43,773 nt of DNA from an uncultured Chitinophaga sp. Lineage in GTDB: Bacteria > Bacteroidota > Bacteroidia > Chitinophagales > Chitinophagaceae. The stretch covers positions 1 to 43,773 of the forward strand of contig NZ_CAMLHC010000047.1 of the NCBI RefSeq assembly GCF_946479755.1. The letters run 5' to 3'. The position numbers and the translations under genes are program-made. The notes under the pieces were generated by a model. It did not search any database. It saw only the letters and a list, made by a program, of their open reading frames with translations, and was not told the origin of the DNA. Below are positions 8,530-16,254 of this stretch, in pieces (within the stretch, counting starts at the first letter, position 1; the number at the start of each line of letters is the position of its first letter).

Positions 8530-10650
8530 TCAGTCAACAGGTTCCGCCGGCTTTTCCCGTACTACCACCAGGTCGCTCAACTTCACGTTGATCGGAATAT
8601 TACCCAGCTGTACGATACCGCGCTTCTCCCGGATTTCTATCAGGCGGCCCACCTGGCGGTTGGTCAGGATCTTCACCTGGTCACCTACCTTTACTTCGCG
8701 GCCCACCTCTTCAAATTTGTCCTGCACTTTTTTGTTGTGCTTTTCATTGATCTGTTTCTCCCTGCGACGGAACAGCAGGATCTCTGCCTGTTTCATCACT
8801 TTCTCCCTGTCATTGCTGTCGCTGGCGCGTTTCCACTCTACCACGATCTGCTTCAGCTTACGTTCCATGTCCTTCAGATAGGCGAGATCGTTTTCCTTGA
8901 TCTGGTTCTGCAGTTTCAGGAAGGTGATCTGCTGATGCTTTTTCTCCTTGTCGGACAGGATTTCGTATTCACGCTTCAGCTTCTCGTTTTCTTTGACCAG
9001 CTTCTGCAATTCCTTCTCTTTGCTTTCCACTTTCTGGAGATCCTGTTCTGCTTTGTTCAGCAGCTTATCCAGCTGGAAATGCCCCTCGTCGACCAGCTTT
9101 TTGGCCCGGGCAATGAGTGCCGGGTTCAGGCCGATCCTCTCTGCAATAGAGAAAGTATAAGAGCTGCCGGGTTTACCGATCATCAGTTTATACATCGGCA
9201 TCAGGGTCTCTTCATTGAATCCCATCGCCCCGTTGATGATGCCCTTTACCTTGTTGGCCATCACCTTCAGGTTGAGGTAGTGGGTGGTGACCACGCCAAA
9301 AGCATGTTTCTTGGCCAGTTCCTCCATGATCACCTCTGCGAAGGCGCCGCCCAGGTTAGGGTCTGAACCGCTACCCAGCTCGTCGATGAAGAACAGCGTC
9401 CTGCCGTTGGCAGTCTCCATGAAATATTTCATGTTCTTCAGGTGGGAGCTATAGGTACTCAGTTCAAATTCCAGTGACTGGGTGTCCCCGATGTGGATCA
9501 TCAACTGTTTGAAGATGCCCAGCTGGGAAGACGGGTGCACGGGTACCAGCAGGCCGGACTGCAGCATCAGCTGTATCAGGCCAATGGTCTTGAGCGTCAC
9601 CGTTTTACCGCCGGCATTGGGACCGCTGATCACCAGTATATGTGCGTCTTTATCCAGGCTGATGCTCACCGGTACGGTGGGCTTGCTGTTTTTACGGTTA
9701 TACAACAATAACAGCGGATGGTAAGCCTGTATCAGGTGCAGCTGCGCGTGGGGAACGAGCGACGGGTAGTTGCCGTCCATGTCCAGCGCCAGCTTTGCCT
9801 TTGCACGGATAAAGTCGTAAGTGCCCAGTATCTGGTGATAACCGTTGAGCAGTTCATTATAACCGCTCAGGGAACCGGTCAGCGCCTTCAGGATACGGTA
9901 TACTTCCCGGCCTTCTTCTCTTTCGAGCGACTGGATATCGTTATTCAGCTCGATCGTTTCTTCCGGCTCCAGGAAAGCTGTTTTACGGGTATCGGATTCA
10001 CCATGGATGATACCCTTGATCATGCGTTTGTTTTCTGCGTAGATGGCCACCACCCTTCTGCCGTTGAGGAAAGCCTCCTCCTGGTCGGCCAGGTAGTTCA
10101 GCTTCTGCAACTTCTGCAGGATGCGATCAAATACGCGGCGCAGTTCTGTCCTCTTGCGGAACAGGGAGATACGGATCTTGGCCAGTTCCGGGGACGCGTT
10201 GTCCCGTACCTGACCGGTTTCATCCAGCACTTCATCAATGAGCGCTGTGATCTTTTTCTCATAATAGGTGTCCTTGATCACATCATACAGGCCGGAGTAC
10301 TGAATACGGCGGTCGTGGTCAAAAAAGCGGACAATGCTATGCATGCTTTCCACCAGTTTGCGGATGGACATCGCCTGGTCGCCGGTCAGTACAGCGCCCT
10401 GGATAGACAGCAACCGTAATTCGGTGTGCAGGTTCAGGACGTGATCATTGGGGAAATGCTCCTGCAACAGGATCAGCTGTTTATATTCGTGCGCCTGTTG
10501 CAAAGCGGCTTTTACGTAGTCTATATGCGTATGCAAACGGAGATCAATAGCCATTTGCGTGCCCAGTTCCGTTTTACAGTGGTCCTGGAGCAATGCTTGT
10601 ATTTTATCGAATTCCAACTGCACCAACGCAGACTCAGGAAAATATTTCAA
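8530..10650 (-). CDS. MutS2-family ATPase lacking the Smr domain
   Basis: A 706-residue MutS2-type protein. Order: lever/clamp helices (about 1-300), the MutS ATPase with Walker A GPNAGGKT (343-350) and Walker B LFFIDELGSGSDP (419-431), a long charged coiled coil (about 540-660), and a small beta-rich KOW-like end. MutS2 proteins usually continue into a C-terminal Smr nuclease domain with an LDLRG-type motif. Here the chain ends before any such domain. The start is a TTG: the frame has an upstream stop and no ATG or GTG between, and the N-terminus MKYFPESALVQLEFDKI fits the family. Family roles are anti-recombination or rescue of collided ribosomes; which applies here is open. The AraC gene is 23 bp downstream. 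Confidence 0.9.
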   Translation of the reverse strand: MKYFPESALVQLEFDKIQALLQDHCKTELGTQMAIDLRLHTHIDYVKAALQQAHEYKQLILLQEHFPNDHVLNLHTELRLLSIQGAVLTGDQAMSIRKLVESMHSIVRFFDHDRRIQYSGLYDVIKDTYYEKKITALIDEVLDETGQVRDNASPELAKIRISLFRKRTELRRVFDRILQKLQKLNYLADQEEAFLNGRRVVAIYAENKRMIKGIIHGESDTRKTAFLEPEETIELNNDIQSLEREEGREVYRILKALTGSLSGYNELLNGYHQILGTYDFIRAKAKLALDMDGNYPSLVPHAQLHLIQAYHPLLLLYNRKNSKPTVPVSISLDKDAHILVISGPNAGGKTVTLKTIGLIQLMLQSGLLVPVHPSSQLGIFKQLMIHIGDTQSLEFELSTYSSHLKNMKYFMETANGRTLFFIDELGSGSDPNLGGAFAEVIMEELAKKHAFGVVTTHYLNLKVMANKVKGIINGAMGFNEETLMPMYKLMIGKPGSSYTFSIAERIGLNPALIARAKKLVDEGHFQLDKLLNKAEQDLQKVESKEKELQKLVKENEKLKREYEILSDKEKKHQQITFLKLQNQIKENDLAYLKDMERKLKQIVVEWKRASDSNDREKVMKQAEILLFRRREKQINEKHNKKVQDKFEEVGREVKVGDQVKILTNRQVGRLIEIREKRGIVQLGNIPINVKLSDLVVVREKPAEPVD

Positions 10651-11107
10651 GTGATAATATATTTAGTTGAACGGCATAAACTTACAACAACAGAAGTATG
10701 CTGCCGGTTGAAATGAAATGCGCTGCGGCTTCCGCCGGAGCCAATAAATAAAAAAATATGCTGCTACATTAAGCGCTGTAGCTGCCTGGGAAGAAGTGTG
10801 CTGGGAATAAAATTAATTCTTTCTCATCGGTTTGTCATTATACTATCAATAGTATCCGGTCGCCCGGTGTTTCTATCTATATTGCTGCTGCTGCTGACTA
10901 CTTTTTTGAGGGCTTTCAGGCCCTTAATGGGTTCCTTCTGGCTAAAAAAGAATGTTAAAGTTACTAACTTGTCGCCTAACCTGCATCATTTTTTACGTAA
11001 ATTATTATTGAAACAGGGGATGCAAAACTAAGAAAATGTCCTGAAATACCGCTACAGTGACCGTTCTTACATATATAAGAAAGACGGTATTTTTAAACAA
11101 ATATTTT
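10651..11107. other. Divergent intergenic region (mutS2-type / msrA)
   Basis: This is 457 bases between divergent genes. No convincing gene is present: the 77-codon frame at 10798 starts with GTG and has no recognisable features. A short hairpin (AGGGC/GCCCT near 10910-10925) lacks a T-run. A minus-strand TAGTTTTG (11030-11023) resembles a -7 element, but no -33 partner is seen. TAAGTTTA about 30 bases upstream of the mutS2-type start is a one-mismatch -7 candidate. Confidence 0.5.
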
Positions 11108-11752
11108 ATGCGAAAATACTCAATATTCATCTTTTTCGTAACATTGGCGTTGTTCGCCTGTGCGCAAAACAAAAAAGAAAAAGTACCCGGAGATATGGAA
11201 ACACCCAATAATACACATGTAGAAAAAGCCACTTTCGGAGGCGGCTGCTTTTGGTGCACCGAAGCCCAGTTTCAATACCTCGATGGCGTGCTCAAAGTGG
11301 AATCCGGTTATGCCGGCGGTTCAGTGCCCAACCCTACCTATGAACAGGTATGCGAAGGCAATACCGGCCACGCGGAAGTTATCCAGGTCACCTACGATAC
11401 GGCTAAGATCAGCTACGATGAACTGTTGCAGGCCTTCTGGGAAAGCCACGATCCCACCCAGCTTAACCGCCAGGGTAACGACGTAGGCACCCAGTACCGC
11501 TCCGTCATCTTCTACCATACGCCCGAACAGAAGGAAAAAGCCGAGTTCTACCTGAAGAAACTACAGGGTTCCGGCGCGTACGATAAACCGGTCGTGACGG
11601 AAATCGCTCCGCTCACCACCTTCTATAAGGCGGAAAACTACCACCAGGACTATTATAACCTGAACGGACGGCAGCCCTACTGCACCTTCGTGATCAAACC
11701 CAAACTGGAAAAATTTAAAAAGGTGTTTAAAGACCGCCTGAAGAAACAATAA
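11108..11752 (+). CDS. msrA: Peptide-methionine (S)-S-oxide reductase MsrA, lipoprotein form
   Basis: A 214-residue protein that reduces methionine-S-sulfoxide in oxidised proteins. After an N-terminal signal with lipobox LFAC (Cys18) comes the MsrA core with catalytic motif GGGCFWC (Cys47). It is followed by 'VESGYAGG', 'YEQVCEGNTGHAEVIQV', 'FWESHDPTQLNRQGNDVGTQYRSVIF' and 'NYHQDYYNLN', all signature MsrA segments. The frame is open upstream, but the ATG at 11108 gives the signal peptide. The lipid anchor implies action at the envelope rather than in the cytoplasm. A terminator follows, so the gene is probably monocistronic. Confidence 0.95.
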   Translation: MRKYSIFIFFVTLALFACAQNKKEKVPGDMETPNNTHVEKATFGGGCFWCTEAQFQYLDGVLKVESGYAGGSVPNPTYEQVCEGNTGHAEVIQVTYDTAKISYDELLQAFWESHDPTQLNRQGNDVGTQYRSVIFYHTPEQKEKAEFYLKKLQGSGAYDKPVVTEIAPLTTFYKAENYHQDYYNLNGRQPYCTFVIKPKLEKFKKVFKDRLKKQ

Positions 11753-11779
11753 CCCGGGATGGACTTGTGAAAACATTTA

Positions 11780-11812
11780 CAGGCCGGTTCGAAAGACCGG
11801 TCTGTTGTTTTT
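11780..11812 (+). terminator. Terminator of msrA
   Basis: A 9-bp stem (CAGGCCGGT / ACCGGTCTG with one G-T pair) and a seven-base loop are followed by TTGTTTTT, 28 bases after the msrA stop. Confidence 0.8.
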
Positions 11813-11952
11813 AACACAGGCTATCCTCCGCTGAAGGAAGCACTTCCCCTGTAGCCCCTGCTGCGACAGTACCGCACCGAAAGACTGGCTGCCCCATTTT
11901 GTACCTGTAATTCGTAATTTTTTCCTATTTTAAGGAATCCTAAAAACTGTTA

Positions 11953-12378
11953 ATGACATCAATTCCACCAACTATCTGCCCTTATTGCGGCAGCAAAGAA
12001 CTGATACGCACTGTTCCAGAAAAAGACCCGTTTAACGTAATGGTCATCTGCCATAACTGCCAGCGGGTGATTTCCCCCGATACTGCCGGCCCCTCCGGTA
12101 AAACCACTTCCGCTGTACGCGCTATCGCCGAAAAAGCCATCCAGGTAAGCCTCAGCAGCGGGAAACTCCACGGCATCAAATACTACCACACAGAAATCAA
12201 CAAACTGCCGGACACCAAAAGCTCCCTGCAACAGTCCAAAGAAACCGTGGAAGCACTGCTGCAGGCCCGCGGACTATCCAGCGCAGTGAAAAAACCCAGC
12301 CGTAATGGATGTGTTATCGCATTGATTATCATACTTTTGATCATCGCCAGCGTTATCTACTTCTATACCCAGCGCTAG
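11953..12378 (+). CDS. Zinc-ribbon protein with C-terminal membrane anchor, function unknown
   Basis: A 141-residue protein not assigned to a named family. The N-terminus has two CxxC knuckles (Cys9/Cys12 in CPYC and Cys33/Cys36 in CHNC) that would hold one zinc. The middle is polar with 'AIAEKAIQVSLSSGKLHGIKYYHTEINKLP'. The last ~22 residues (GCVIALIIILLIIASVIYF) form one hydrophobic helix, so it is probably tail-anchored with the zinc ribbon in the cytoplasm. It sits alone between msrA and the Rrf2 unit. No function is proposed. Confidence 0.75.
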   Translation: MTSIPPTICPYCGSKELIRTVPEKDPFNVMVICHNCQRVISPDTAGPSGKTTSAVRAIAEKAIQVSLSSGKLHGIKYYHTEINKLPDTKSSLQQSKETVEALLQARGLSSAVKKPSRNGCVIALIIILLIIASVIYFYTQR

Positions 12379-12427
12379 CCGGCTCCCGCCCCATCAGGAT
12401 AAATTTTTCGTTTCCCACCGTTTGGTG

Positions 12428-12458
12428 TACCTTTGTACTGTAATAAATAGAATTACAG
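12428..12458 (+). promoter_or_regulatory. Promoter -7 element and palindromic operator of the Rrf2-dioxygenase unit
   Basis: TACCTTTG (12428-12435) matches TAnnTTTG. Three bases later a perfect inverted repeat CTGTAAT-N7-ATTACAG spans 12438-12458, ending one base before the ATG at 12460. It would lie over the transcription start. This position suits repression by a dimeric regulator, most simply autoregulation by the Rrf2 protein. A -33 TTG is not clear. Confidence 0.6.
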
Positions 12459-12459
12459 A

Positions 12460-12867
12460 ATGAACAACGCCCGGTTTCCCATATCCTTACATATACTGAC
12501 GCTCCTCGCGAAGGAAGACGGCGCCCTGTTGTCGTCCGACTACATCGCCGGCAGCATCAATATCAACCCGGTATTGGTCAGAAAGGAAATCAGCAACCTG
12601 CGCAACCACGGTATGGTGGAGAGCAAAGAAGGGAAAAACGGGGGCGCCACCCTTGCCAAACCCGCCGCAGCCATCCTGCTGTCAGATGTTTATCACGCCG
12701 TGCAGCAAACCTCCCTGCTGGGCAACAGCCGTAATCATCCCAATCCCGACTGCCCCGTAGGCAAACAGATCAATCAGCATCTCGATGAGCTGTATAAAGA
12801 TATAGAAGGCGCCCTGCTGCGGAAACTGGAAGGGGTAACACTGGCGGACTTCGCCAATAAATTTTGA
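12460..12867 (+). CDS. Rrf2-family transcriptional regulator (YwnA-like, no Fe-S cysteine cluster)
   Basis: A 135-residue DNA-binding regulator. The N-terminal winged helix reads 'ISLHILTLLAKEDGALLSSDYIAGSININPVLVRKEISNLRNHGMVESKEGKNGGATLAKPAAAILLSDVYHAV', a clear Rrf2 fold. A dimerisation helix follows with 'CPVGKQINQHLDELYKDIEGALLRKLEGVTLADF'. Only one cysteine is present, so it lacks the three-Cys cluster of IscR/NsrR and resembles redox- or ligand-sensing YwnA-type members. It is four bases upstream of the dioxygenase gene and preceded by a palindrome, suggesting that it controls this two-gene unit. Confidence 0.93.
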   Translation: MNNARFPISLHILTLLAKEDGALLSSDYIAGSININPVLVRKEISNLRNHGMVESKEGKNGGATLAKPAAAILLSDVYHAVQQTSLLGNSRNHPNPDCPVGKQINQHLDELYKDIEGALLRKLEGVTLADFANKF

Positions 12868-12871
12868 GATT

Positions 12872-13696
12872 ATGGACTTACAAGGTTTTCATCATATCAC
12901 CAGCGACCTGAAAACCGCTGAGCAAGCAATGCCCGTCATGTTCATCGGACACGGCAACCCCATGAACGGTATCAGCGACAACGCTTTTACCCGCGCCCTC
13001 ACGCAAATGGGGCAGCAAATCCCCGATAAACCACGCGCCATCCTGGTCATCTCCGCACACTGGCTGACCAAAGGCACCCATGTGCTGGTGGCGCCGCAAC
13101 CACAAACCATCCATGACTTCGGCGGCTTCCCCGAAGCGCTGTATGCCGTGCAATACCCCGCTCCCGGCGCACCGGCAGCGGCCCGCGAAACAAAAGACCT
13201 TATCACCTCCGCCAACGTAGTGGAAGACCATCAATGGGGCCTCGACCACGGCGCATGGACGGTACTGAAACATATGTACCCGCTGGCAGACATACCAGTG
13301 TACCAGCTGAGCATCGACTACCACCAACCACCGGAGTATCATTTTAAACTGGCGGCCGAACTGCAGGCCCTGCGCCACAAAGGCATACTGATCATGGGCA
13401 GCGGCAACATCGTGCATAATCTCCGCCAGATCTCCTTTGCCAACAACGCCAAACCTTTCGACTGGGCCATCTCCTTCGATCAACTCGTCAAGGAAAAACT
13501 GGAGCAGAAAGCGTTCGACGACCTGGTCAACTATCACACGCTCGGAACAGCCGCACAGCTGTCCATCCCCACCAACGACCACTACCTCCCGATGCTCTAT
13601 ACCCTCGGGCTGGTCAATAAAAACGAAGCTATTCAATTCACCTACGAAGAAATTCAGAACGGCAGCATCAGCATGCGCTGCTTCCGGACCGCATAA
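12872..13696 (+). CDS. 4,5-DOPA-extradiol-dioxygenase-like protein (YgiD/LigB superfamily)
   Basis: A 274-residue class III extradiol ring-cleavage dioxygenase homologue, also found as plant DODA and bacterial YgiD. The first catalytic segment reads 'MPVMFIGHGNPMNGI' (His27), followed by 'ILVISAHWLTKGTHV' (His63), 'WGLDHGAWTVLKHMYP' (His126) and 'IMGSGNIVHNLR' (His182). These conserved histidines are the likely metal ligands and catalytic residues. Expected substrates are catechol-type aromatics; the physiological one is unknown. It is translationally close to the Rrf2 gene (gap 4 bp). Its TAA directly abuts the stop codon of the convergent permease, leaving no room for a terminator. Confidence 0.92.
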   Translation: MDLQGFHHITSDLKTAEQAMPVMFIGHGNPMNGISDNAFTRALTQMGQQIPDKPRAILVISAHWLTKGTHVLVAPQPQTIHDFGGFPEALYAVQYPAPGAPAAARETKDLITSANVVEDHQWGLDHGAWTVLKHMYPLADIPVYQLSIDYHQPPEYHFKLAAELQALRHKGILIMGSGNIVHNLRQISFANNAKPFDWAISFDQLVKEKLEQKAFDDLVNYHTLGTAAQLSIPTNDHYLPMLYTLGLVNKNEAIQFTYEEIQNGSISMRCFRTA

Positions 13697-16099
13697 TCAA
13701 TCGGCCCGCAGGCTCTTCACCGGGTTGGCCATCGCCGCCCGCAACGCGTGATAGCTGACTGTCAGCAGCGCCACCACCGTCACGCCCATGCCTGTCAGCA
13801 CAAACACCCATATGCTGATACCGGTACGGTAAGCAAAACTCTGCAACCAGCGGTCCATGATCCACCAGGATAACGGGAACGCCAGTACGGCCGCAATCAC
13901 CACCAGCCGCAGGAAATCCTGCGACAACATCCGCACGATGCTGCCGGACGAAGCCCCCAGCACTTTACGCACACCGATCTCCCGGGTGCGCTGCACCGCC
14001 GTGAAAGCCGCCAGCCCGAAAAGGCCCAGACAGGCTATCACCAGCGCCAGCACGGTAAACATCAGAAAGATCTTCTCCTGCTGCTGCTCCCCGGCATACT
14101 GTTTGGCAAAACTGTCATCCAGGAACTGGTAGCTGAAAGGATGCGCCGCATCGAAACGCCGGTATACTTTTTCAATATGCGCCAGCGCCGCCGGAATATT
14201 CTTCGGGCTTACCCGCACATACAGGTTGTCTTCCATTTCAGGGAAAGGCGCCATCTCCAATACCAGCGGCGCTATTTTATGTTGCAGGGAATAGGTATGA
14301 AAATCACGGACTACTCCTACCACCACCCGTTCTGCGCGGGTACCCTTGCTATCTATCTTGAACTGCACCCGCTTTCCCAGCGGATCTTTCAGGTCAAAAT
14401 TTTTCACCAGCGTTTCATTGACCAACACAGCATGATAACGGTCAGCATTACCGGTATCCGAAAAACGGCGACCATTGGCCAACTTGATATCCATTGTTTT
14501 CATAAAATCAGCATCCACCATCAGACGCTGTGCCAGAATAGATGATTCCGAAATGCTACCATCCTTCTGCTCAAAAAAGAAACCACTGGTGCTCAGATCA
14601 TTCCGCCCTATAGGGTTGCTCACCGCCGCCACATCACGTATCAGCGGGTTGCTCAGCAGCTGTTCCTTTATCGCGGGAATATTGTTACGGGAAGACACAT
14701 CATTGAGATGGAAAGACAGCAGCTGTTCCTTGTTAAAGCCCAGGTTCGTATGCATCACATATTGCAGCTGATCGTAGGCCACCAGCGTACTGGCCGTAAG
14801 CACAATAGCAATCATAAACTGAAAAGTGACCAACCCTTTGCGGAAGCCAGCATGACTGCTACCACTCAGCCGGCCTTTCAGCGCGCTGATCACCCTGAAA
14901 CCGGACATAAACACCGCCGGGTAAATACCTGCTATCAACCCTGTAAAAAGTACCAGCAGCAACACCGCGCCAACAGTGCGGGCCACGCCAAACTGCCATA
15001 ATACCAGCTGCCGGTGCGCAAAATGATTGAAGTACGGCAGTGCCACGATCACCAGCCCCAGGGCCACCACAGCGGCGATCAAAGTAAGCAGCAGCGATTC
15101 TGCCATAAACATGCGGGCAATCTCCTCTCTCCCCGATCCCAGTGTTTTACGCACGCCCACTTCCTTCACCCGGCCCACCGCACGGGCTGTAGCCAGGTTC
15201 ATATAATTGATACACGCAATGACCAAAATCAGCAAACCCACAAACAGGAACACATATACGTAAAGCACATTGCCATTAGGCCCCATCTCGTATCCCAGGT
15301 GTGAATACAGGTGGATGGAGGTCAGCGGTTGCAGCGTCATGTGATAGGTAACCCCGCTCCCCATCTGTGGTATCACATACCGGTCTCCAAACAGCGGCAG
15401 CTTGCTTTCCAGCGATTTAACGTCCGCCCCTTTGCGCAATAACAGGTAGGTATATACGTCGAAGTTTTGCCATCCGTCGGCGTTGTAACCCGCAGGCAGC
15501 ACCCGCAAAGCGCTGAATTTAAAATGGGAGTTGGCCGGCACGTCTTTCAGGATACCGGTCACCTGGAAAAACGACGCACTGTCCTCCGTGCGGACCATCT
15601 TTCCCATGGCTGCAGACGCATCGCCAAACAGCTTCTGTGCCAACGAATGGGTCAGCAGCAGAGAATTAGGCTGCGACATACAAGCGCCGGCATCGCCTTC
15701 TTCCAGCGGAAAAGGCAGCACCTTCAGGAAAGTGCTGTCAGCAAAAAAGATATCATCTACCTGTAGTTTTTTTCCGTTGTATTCCAGCAGGCTCCCGCCA
15801 TCCGGCAGCACCCGCGTCACCTCTTCTATTTCGGGATAGTCTTTTTTCAGCAACGCGGCAAAAGGCGCGGAGGTAGTGGCAATATTCAAACTGCCGCCGG
15901 ACCAGGTAGCATCGTTTACCGCACGGTATACCCGCTCCCGCTCCGGGAAAAAGTTTTCATAACTGGTTTCTCCCAGCACATATAAAAGCAATAACCAGCA
16001 GGTGGCCAGCCCAATGGCCAGCCCCGCGATATTGATCAGTGTATAGTACTTGTACCTGACAAGATTGCGCCAGGCAATCAGCAAATAGTTCCTGAACAT
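13697..16099 (-). CDS. MacB/FtsX-type ABC transporter permease, no ATPase partner nearby
   Basis: An 800-residue membrane protein with a duplicated FtsX/MacB plan. An N-terminal TM ('YKYYTLINIAGLAIGLATCWLLLLYV') leads into a large periplasmic MacB_PCD domain. A first FtsX block of TMs follows ('VFLFVGLLILVIACINYMNLATARAVGRVKEVGVRKTLG...'), then a second TM/periplasmic/FtsX unit ending 'FLMFTVLALVIACLGLFGLAAFTAVQRTREIGVRKVLGAS'. Such permeases are numerous in Chitinophagaceae and often lie apart from an ATPase gene, as here. They may work in mechanotransmission, lipoprotein handling or peptide export; the role cannot be fixed. A TACTTTTG -7 element lies 60 bp upstream. Confidence 0.92.
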   Translation of the reverse strand: MFRNYLLIAWRNLVRYKYYTLINIAGLAIGLATCWLLLLYVLGETSYENFFPERERVYRAVNDATWSGGSLNIATTSAPFAALLKKDYPEIEEVTRVLPDGGSLLEYNGKKLQVDDIFFADSTFLKVLPFPLEEGDAGACMSQPNSLLLTHSLAQKLFGDASAAMGKMVRTEDSASFFQVTGILKDVPANSHFKFSALRVLPAGYNADGWQNFDVYTYLLLRKGADVKSLESKLPLFGDRYVIPQMGSGVTYHMTLQPLTSIHLYSHLGYEMGPNGNVLYVYVFLFVGLLILVIACINYMNLATARAVGRVKEVGVRKTLGSGREEIARMFMAESLLLTLIAAVVALGLVIVALPYFNHFAHRQLVLWQFGVARTVGAVLLLVLFTGLIAGIYPAVFMSGFRVISALKGRLSGSSHAGFRKGLVTFQFMIAIVLTASTLVAYDQLQYVMHTNLGFNKEQLLSFHLNDVSSRNNIPAIKEQLLSNPLIRDVAAVSNPIGRNDLSTSGFFFEQKDGSISESSILAQRLMVDADFMKTMDIKLANGRRFSDTGNADRYHAVLVNETLVKNFDLKDPLGKRVQFKIDSKGTRAERVVVGVVRDFHTYSLQHKIAPLVLEMAPFPEMEDNLYVRVSPKNIPAALAHIEKVYRRFDAAHPFSYQFLDDSFAKQYAGEQQQEKIFLMFTVLALVIACLGLFGLAAFTAVQRTREIGVRKVLGASSGSIVRMLSQDFLRLVVIAAVLAFPLSWWIMDRWLQSFAYRTGISIWVFVLTGMGVTVVALLTVSYHALRAAMANPVKSLRAD

Positions 16100-16159
16100 G
16101 TGTTTGCAGTTTAGGGTGAAATCACTTCCGCTTCACTTCCCTCACACGGAACAGTTGCT

Positions 16160-16184
16160 CAAAAGTATGCCATGCGGGCATGGC
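16160..16184 (-). promoter_or_regulatory. Candidate promoter of the permease with adjacent inverted repeat
   Basis: TACTTTTG on the minus strand (16167-16160) matches the -7 element. Immediately upstream is a perfect 7-bp inverted repeat (GCCATGC-GG-GCATGGC, 16169-16184), which would lie in the spacer between -7 and -33. No clear -33 TTG is seen. Confidence 0.4.
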
Positions 16185-16185
16185 T

Positions 16186-16230
16186 ATAAAAAGAAAGGAC
16201 ATATGCATAATAAAAATTACACACATGTCC
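16186..16230 (-). terminator. Probable terminator of the helicase-nuclease gene
   Basis: On the minus strand the stem GGACATGTG / CATATGTCC (8 of 9 pairs plus one wobble; 16230-16222 with 16205-16197) is followed by TTTCTTTTTA. It lies 25 bases after the stop of the large helicase gene. The loop of 16 bases is rather long. Confidence 0.55.
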
Positions 16231-16254
16231 GGTTCCGATACACAGGCTGTTCGT

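Noticed and set aside
10883..10898. CTG triplet run
   Set aside because: Only about four units in an intergenic region; too short to call a microsatellite of interest.
10905..10930. AGGGC/GCCCT hairpin near a T-run
   Set aside because: The T-run precedes the hairpin on the plus strand and nothing suitable follows on either strand, so it is not a terminator.
10798..11031. A 77-codon frame between the mutS2-type gene and msrA
   Set aside because: GTG start, no family resemblance, and the only hydrophobic stretch comes from a CTG repeat.
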